Of a DNA stretch of 64,000 bases, positions 61,686 to 64,000 are shown piece by piece. Source of the stretch: Bacteroidales bacterium. Lineage in GTDB: Bacteria > Bacteroidota > Bacteroidia > Bacteroidales > UBA932. How positions within the stretch are numbered: the first letter of the stretch is position 1; each line of letters opens with the position of its first letter. The notes under the pieces are model-generated. The model was not told the DNA's origin. It saw only the letters and a program-made list of their open reading frames with translations, and did not search any database. The stretch is from the NCBI GenBank assembly GCA_017962165.1, contig JAGCVW010000019.1:1-64000 (forward strand), read 5' to 3'. Made by a program: the position numbers and the translations under genes.

Positions 61686-61689
61686 AGTG

Positions 61690-62838
61690 TTATACGTAGT
61701 CTTGGACGTTATCGACTGTAATAGTCTCGGAGCCGAGGATGAGGAGGCGCTCCACGACGTTGCGGAGCTCGCGGATGTTACCCTTCCAGGAACGCTCCTG
61801 CAGGGCCTTCACGGCCTCCGGGCTGAAAGTCTTGCGAGGCATGGCTGTCTCCGAACAAATCTGCTCCACAAAGTAGTCTACCAGAAGAGGAATATCTTCC
61901 TTGCGCTCGTCCAGCGAAGGGACCTTGATAACAATCACGCTGAGGCGATGGTAGAGGTCTTCGCGGAAACGGCCCTCGGCAATCTCCTTAGTAAGGTCTT
62001 TGTTGGTAGCTGCTATCACACGGACGTCGACCTTGATGTCGGCGTCGCTGCCCACGCGGCTCAGCTTGTTTTCCTGAAGGACGCGAAGCACCTTCGCCTG
62101 GGCCGCGAGCGACATGTCGCCGATCTCGTCGAGGAAAAGGGTCCCGCCGTCGGCCTGCTCGAACTTACCCTTATGCTGCTTGATGGCGGAGGTGAAGGAG
62201 CCTTTTTCATGGCCGAAGAGCTCGCTCTCAATGAGCTCTGAGGGGATTGCGGCGCAGTTCACCTCGATGTAGGGGGCGGCGGCGCGGTCGCTCTGCGCGT
62301 GCAGGCTGCGGGCCACGAGCTCCTTTCCGGAGCCGTTGGGCCCCTCGATCAGCACGCGCGCCGGCGTCGCCGCCACCTTCGCGACTATATCCCTGATATG
62401 CTGCATGGGAGCCGACTCCCCTATCATCCTCGCCGCGCCGAAGACCTTCTTCTTCAGCACTTTGTTCTGGGTGGTGAGGGTGGCTTTATCCGTAGCGTTC
62501 TTGATGGTGATCAGGATCCTGTTCAGGTCCAGCGGCTTCTCGATAAAATCGAACGCGCCTTTCTTGATGCAATCGACGGCAGTGACGATATCGGCATGGC
62601 CGGAGATCATAACGATCGCGCTGTCGACCTCCTCCTCGGAGAGCTTCGCCAGCACTTCGGTTCCGTCCATCACGGGCATCTTGATGTCGCAGAAGATAAC
62701 ATCGTAGCGGGCCGCAGTCGCGGCTTTCAGGCCTTCGGCGCCGTCCTCCGCGACTTCGACTTCATAGCCTTCGTCGGAGAGGATCTCGCGCAGGGAATTG
62801 CGTATCGAACGCTCGTCGTCTATAATGAGGATTTTCAT
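61690..62838 (-). CDS. NtrC/NtrX-like response regulator without DNA-binding domain
   Basis: 382 residues. Receiver domain 1-120 with phospho-acceptor Asp51 in [14 protein letters not shown]+ domain about 135-365 with Walker [10 protein letters not shown] (165-173), Walker [10 protein letters not shown] (231-239) and arginine-finger region FREDLYHRL. The sigma-54 contact loop, normally GAFTGA, reads GSFTSA (213-218). The protein ends at QDYV straight after the AAA+ C-subdomain ([14 protein letters not shown]), so the Fis-type DNA-binding domain is missing. It could act without DNA binding. It overlaps lptB by 4 nt and is near the large histidine kinase gene. Confidence 0.85.
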   Translation of the reverse strand: MKILIIDDERSIRNSLREILSDEGYEVEVAEDGAEGLKAATAARYDVIFCDIKMPVMDGTEVLAKLSEEEVDSAIVMISGHADIVTAVDCIKKGAFDFIEKPLDLNRILITIKNATDKATLTTQNKVLKKKVFGAARMIGESAPMQHIRDIVAKVAATPARVLIEGPNGSGKELVARSLHAQSDRAAAPYIEVNCAAIPSELIESELFGHEKGSFTSAIKQHKGKFEQADGGTLFLDEIGDMSLAAQAKVLRVLQENKLSRVGSDADIKVDVRVIAATNKDLTKEIAEGRFREDLYHRLSVIVIKVPSLDERKEDIPLLVDYFVEQICSETAMPRKTFSPEAVKALQERSWKGNIRELRNVVERLLILGSETITVDNVQDYV

Positions 62839-63629
62839 TTCTGCAGGGCTTTTTGGGCTGCGAGTTCCTTTTCATGGTCGGCCGCCGCCCTCTCTACGCT
62901 GACGGAGCGCTTGAGCACGAAGCCGGCTCCGAGGTATTTAGTACGGACATCTTCGTCGGCAGCAAGCGCCTCCGGGGTTCCCTGCTGGAGGATAGTTCCT
63001 TCGTAGAGCAGGTAAGCGCGGTCGGTGATGGCGAGGGTCTCGCCTACGTTGTGGTCGGTGATGATAACGCCGATGTTCTTGTACTTGAGCTTGGCGATGA
63101 TGTACTGGATATCCTCCACGGCGATAGGGTCAACGCCCGCGAACGGTTCGTCCAGAAGGATGAACTTCGGATCTATCGCAAGGGCGCGGGCAATCTCGCA
63201 GCGGCGGCGCTCGCCTCCGGAGAGCTGAATTCCGAGCGACTTACGGACCTTCGAGAGGTTGAACTCGGCGATGAGTTCCTCCAGGCGCTCTTCGCGCTTC
63301 TGCTTCGGCACTCCCTTCATCTCCATGACGGAAAGAAGGTTCCCCTCCACGGACATTTTCCTGAAGACCGACGCGTCCTGAGGCAGATAGCCAAGACCCA
63401 TCTGGGCCCTCTTGTACATAGGGAGCTTCGTAATCTCAGTATCGTCCAGGTAGACATGGCCGTCGTTCGGGACGATCTGGCCGGTAATCATATAGAAGCT
63501 GGTGGTCTTTCCGGCCCCGTTGGGGCCGAGGAATCCCACGATCTCACCCTGGTTCACTTCCATCGAGACACCCTTCACGACAGTGCGGATGCCGTACTTC
63601 TTCACCAGGTTTTCACAACGCAGTTTCAT
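62835..63629 (-). CDS. lptB: LPS export ABC transporter ATP-binding protein LptB
   Basis: 264-residue ATPase driving lipopolysaccharide from the inner membrane to the Lpt bridge. Walker [17 protein letters not shown] (about 32-47), Q-loop [22 protein letters not shown] signature [16 protein letters not shown], Walker [14 protein letters not shown] and the switch His in ITDHNVGET. The C-terminus is about 20 residues longer than usual ([19 protein letters not shown]). It overlaps the regulator gene by ATGA and follows the dnaX fragment by 3 nt. Confidence 0.95.
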   Translation of the reverse strand: MKLRCENLVKKYGIRTVVKGVSMEVNQGEIVGFLGPNGAGKTTSFYMITGQIVPNDGHVYLDDTEITKLPMYKRAQMGLGYLPQDASVFRKMSVEGNLLSVMEMKGVPKQKREERLEELIAEFNLSKVRKSLGIQLSGGERRRCEIARALAIDPKFILLDEPFAGVDPIAVEDIQYIIAKLKYKNIGVIITDHNVGETLAITDRAYLLYEGTILQQGTPEALAADEDVRTKYLGAGFVLKRSVSVERAAADHEKELAAQKALQK

Positions 63630-63632
63630 ACT

Positions 63633-64000
63633 TTAGTTCGTATCGAGTTCGAGGTCGATGATAAGTTTCGCGGCCTCCGGATTCTCCGACATCAGCACCT
63701 TCGCCTTGTCCGAATCCATATAAATCACTTTCTGCTGGGCCTCCGCGGGAATCACTCCCACCTCCAGGCGGACCTTGCCGGTCCCGAGCATCTCGCGGAA
63801 GACTTTCTCCATCTGCGATAGCATGTTCGCCCTGATCCAGTCCCTCTGGGTTTCCGAAACCACCTTGAACAGCACGTTCTTCAGCCCGTCTTCCTCGCTG
63901 ATCTCGAGCTTCGCGTTCTCGATGGCGCTCGCAAGACGCGGCTTCGAGGCGTAGTTCTTCGCCAGGTCCTTCCACAGCTCCATGATCTTGTCGTCTGACG
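63633..64000 (-). CDS. dnaX: DNA polymerase III gamma/tau C-terminal region, 5' partial
   Basis: The frame is open to the right edge (codons for S-D-D-K-I precede the ATG at 63983), so the gene starts outside the window and the ATG is internal. The visible roughly 121 residues (IMELWKDLAKNYASKPRLASAIEN, then KVRLEVGVIPAEAQQ and ELDTN at the end) resemble the tau C-terminal domain of Bacteroidota DnaX. The N-terminal AAA+ domain is not visible, so the assignment rests on this domain alone. Confidence 0.65.
   Translation of the reverse strand, partial: SDDKIMELWKDLAKNYASKPRLASAIENAKLEISEEDGLKNVLFKVVSETQRDWIRANMLSQMEKVFREMLGTGKVRLEVGVIPAEAQQKVIYMDSDKAKVLMSENPEAAKLIIDLELDTN

Overview
This 64 kb window is chromosomal DNA from a Bacteroidota bacterium, most likely an uncultured gut-type member of the Bacteroidales with fairly high GC. 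Three things point there. Many genes have the Bacteroidota promoter -7 box TAnnTTTG, often with a -33 TTTG, close to the start codon. Several family variants are Bacteroidota-like: a DksA-like protein without a full zinc finger, a very long IleS, and a xseAB/glgB/debranching/GT4/GH57/phosphorylase cluster. The third is the number of lipoproteins and glycosidases. No tRNA, rRNA or CRISPR array was seen. The genus cannot be named from this sequence.

Layout. 1-983: the 3' part of a Bro-N/DinD-like gene, then a gene-free stretch with alternating inverted repeats. 984-7565: patatin, HAD phosphatase-pta-small lipoprotein (minus strand), acyl-CoA synthetase, htpG. 7562-17238: uvrB and apt on a palindromic divergent promoter, then rpsA-rnz-glucosaminidase-mltG-rsh on the minus strand, which joins translation, cell wall cutting and the stringent response. 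17360-26552: YczE-like protein, pnuC-GH2 glycosidase, recR, corA, a large EF-hand membrane protein and a DUF389 protein. 26549-33552: ileS-dksA-lspA-alpha-galactosidase-gtrA-CNNM operon. 33615-37788: cvpA-tsaB, a 107 bp palindromic element, greA-HIT-TlpA-like with a terminator in the greA leader, a 46-residue protein and a HigBA toxin-antitoxin pair. 37976-39964: dipeptidyl peptidase III. 39959-51031: xseA-xseB-glgB-debranching enzyme-GT4-GH57-phosphorylase-ribF, almost a complete glycogen metabolism operon. 51121-55525: a REP-associated tyrosine transposase (RAYT) with three copies of its probable two-hairpin repeat, and the engB-prs-orf88-der operon. 55583-64000: efp-rlmH-histidine kinase, and dnaX(partial)-lptB-NtrC-like regulator-cmk-ispH.

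Most genes are core metabolism, translation, repair and envelope genes in tight operons with 4-nt overlaps. The accessory parts stand out by lower GC or by repeats: the Bro-N fragment, HigBA, the RAYT and its repeats, and the palindromic elements. The most unusual feature is the RAYT gene, which carries one full copy of the two-hairpin repeat in frame inside its own coding sequence. A second copy follows the gene, where on the opposite strand it resembles the terminator of der. A third lies inverted 3.3 kb away.
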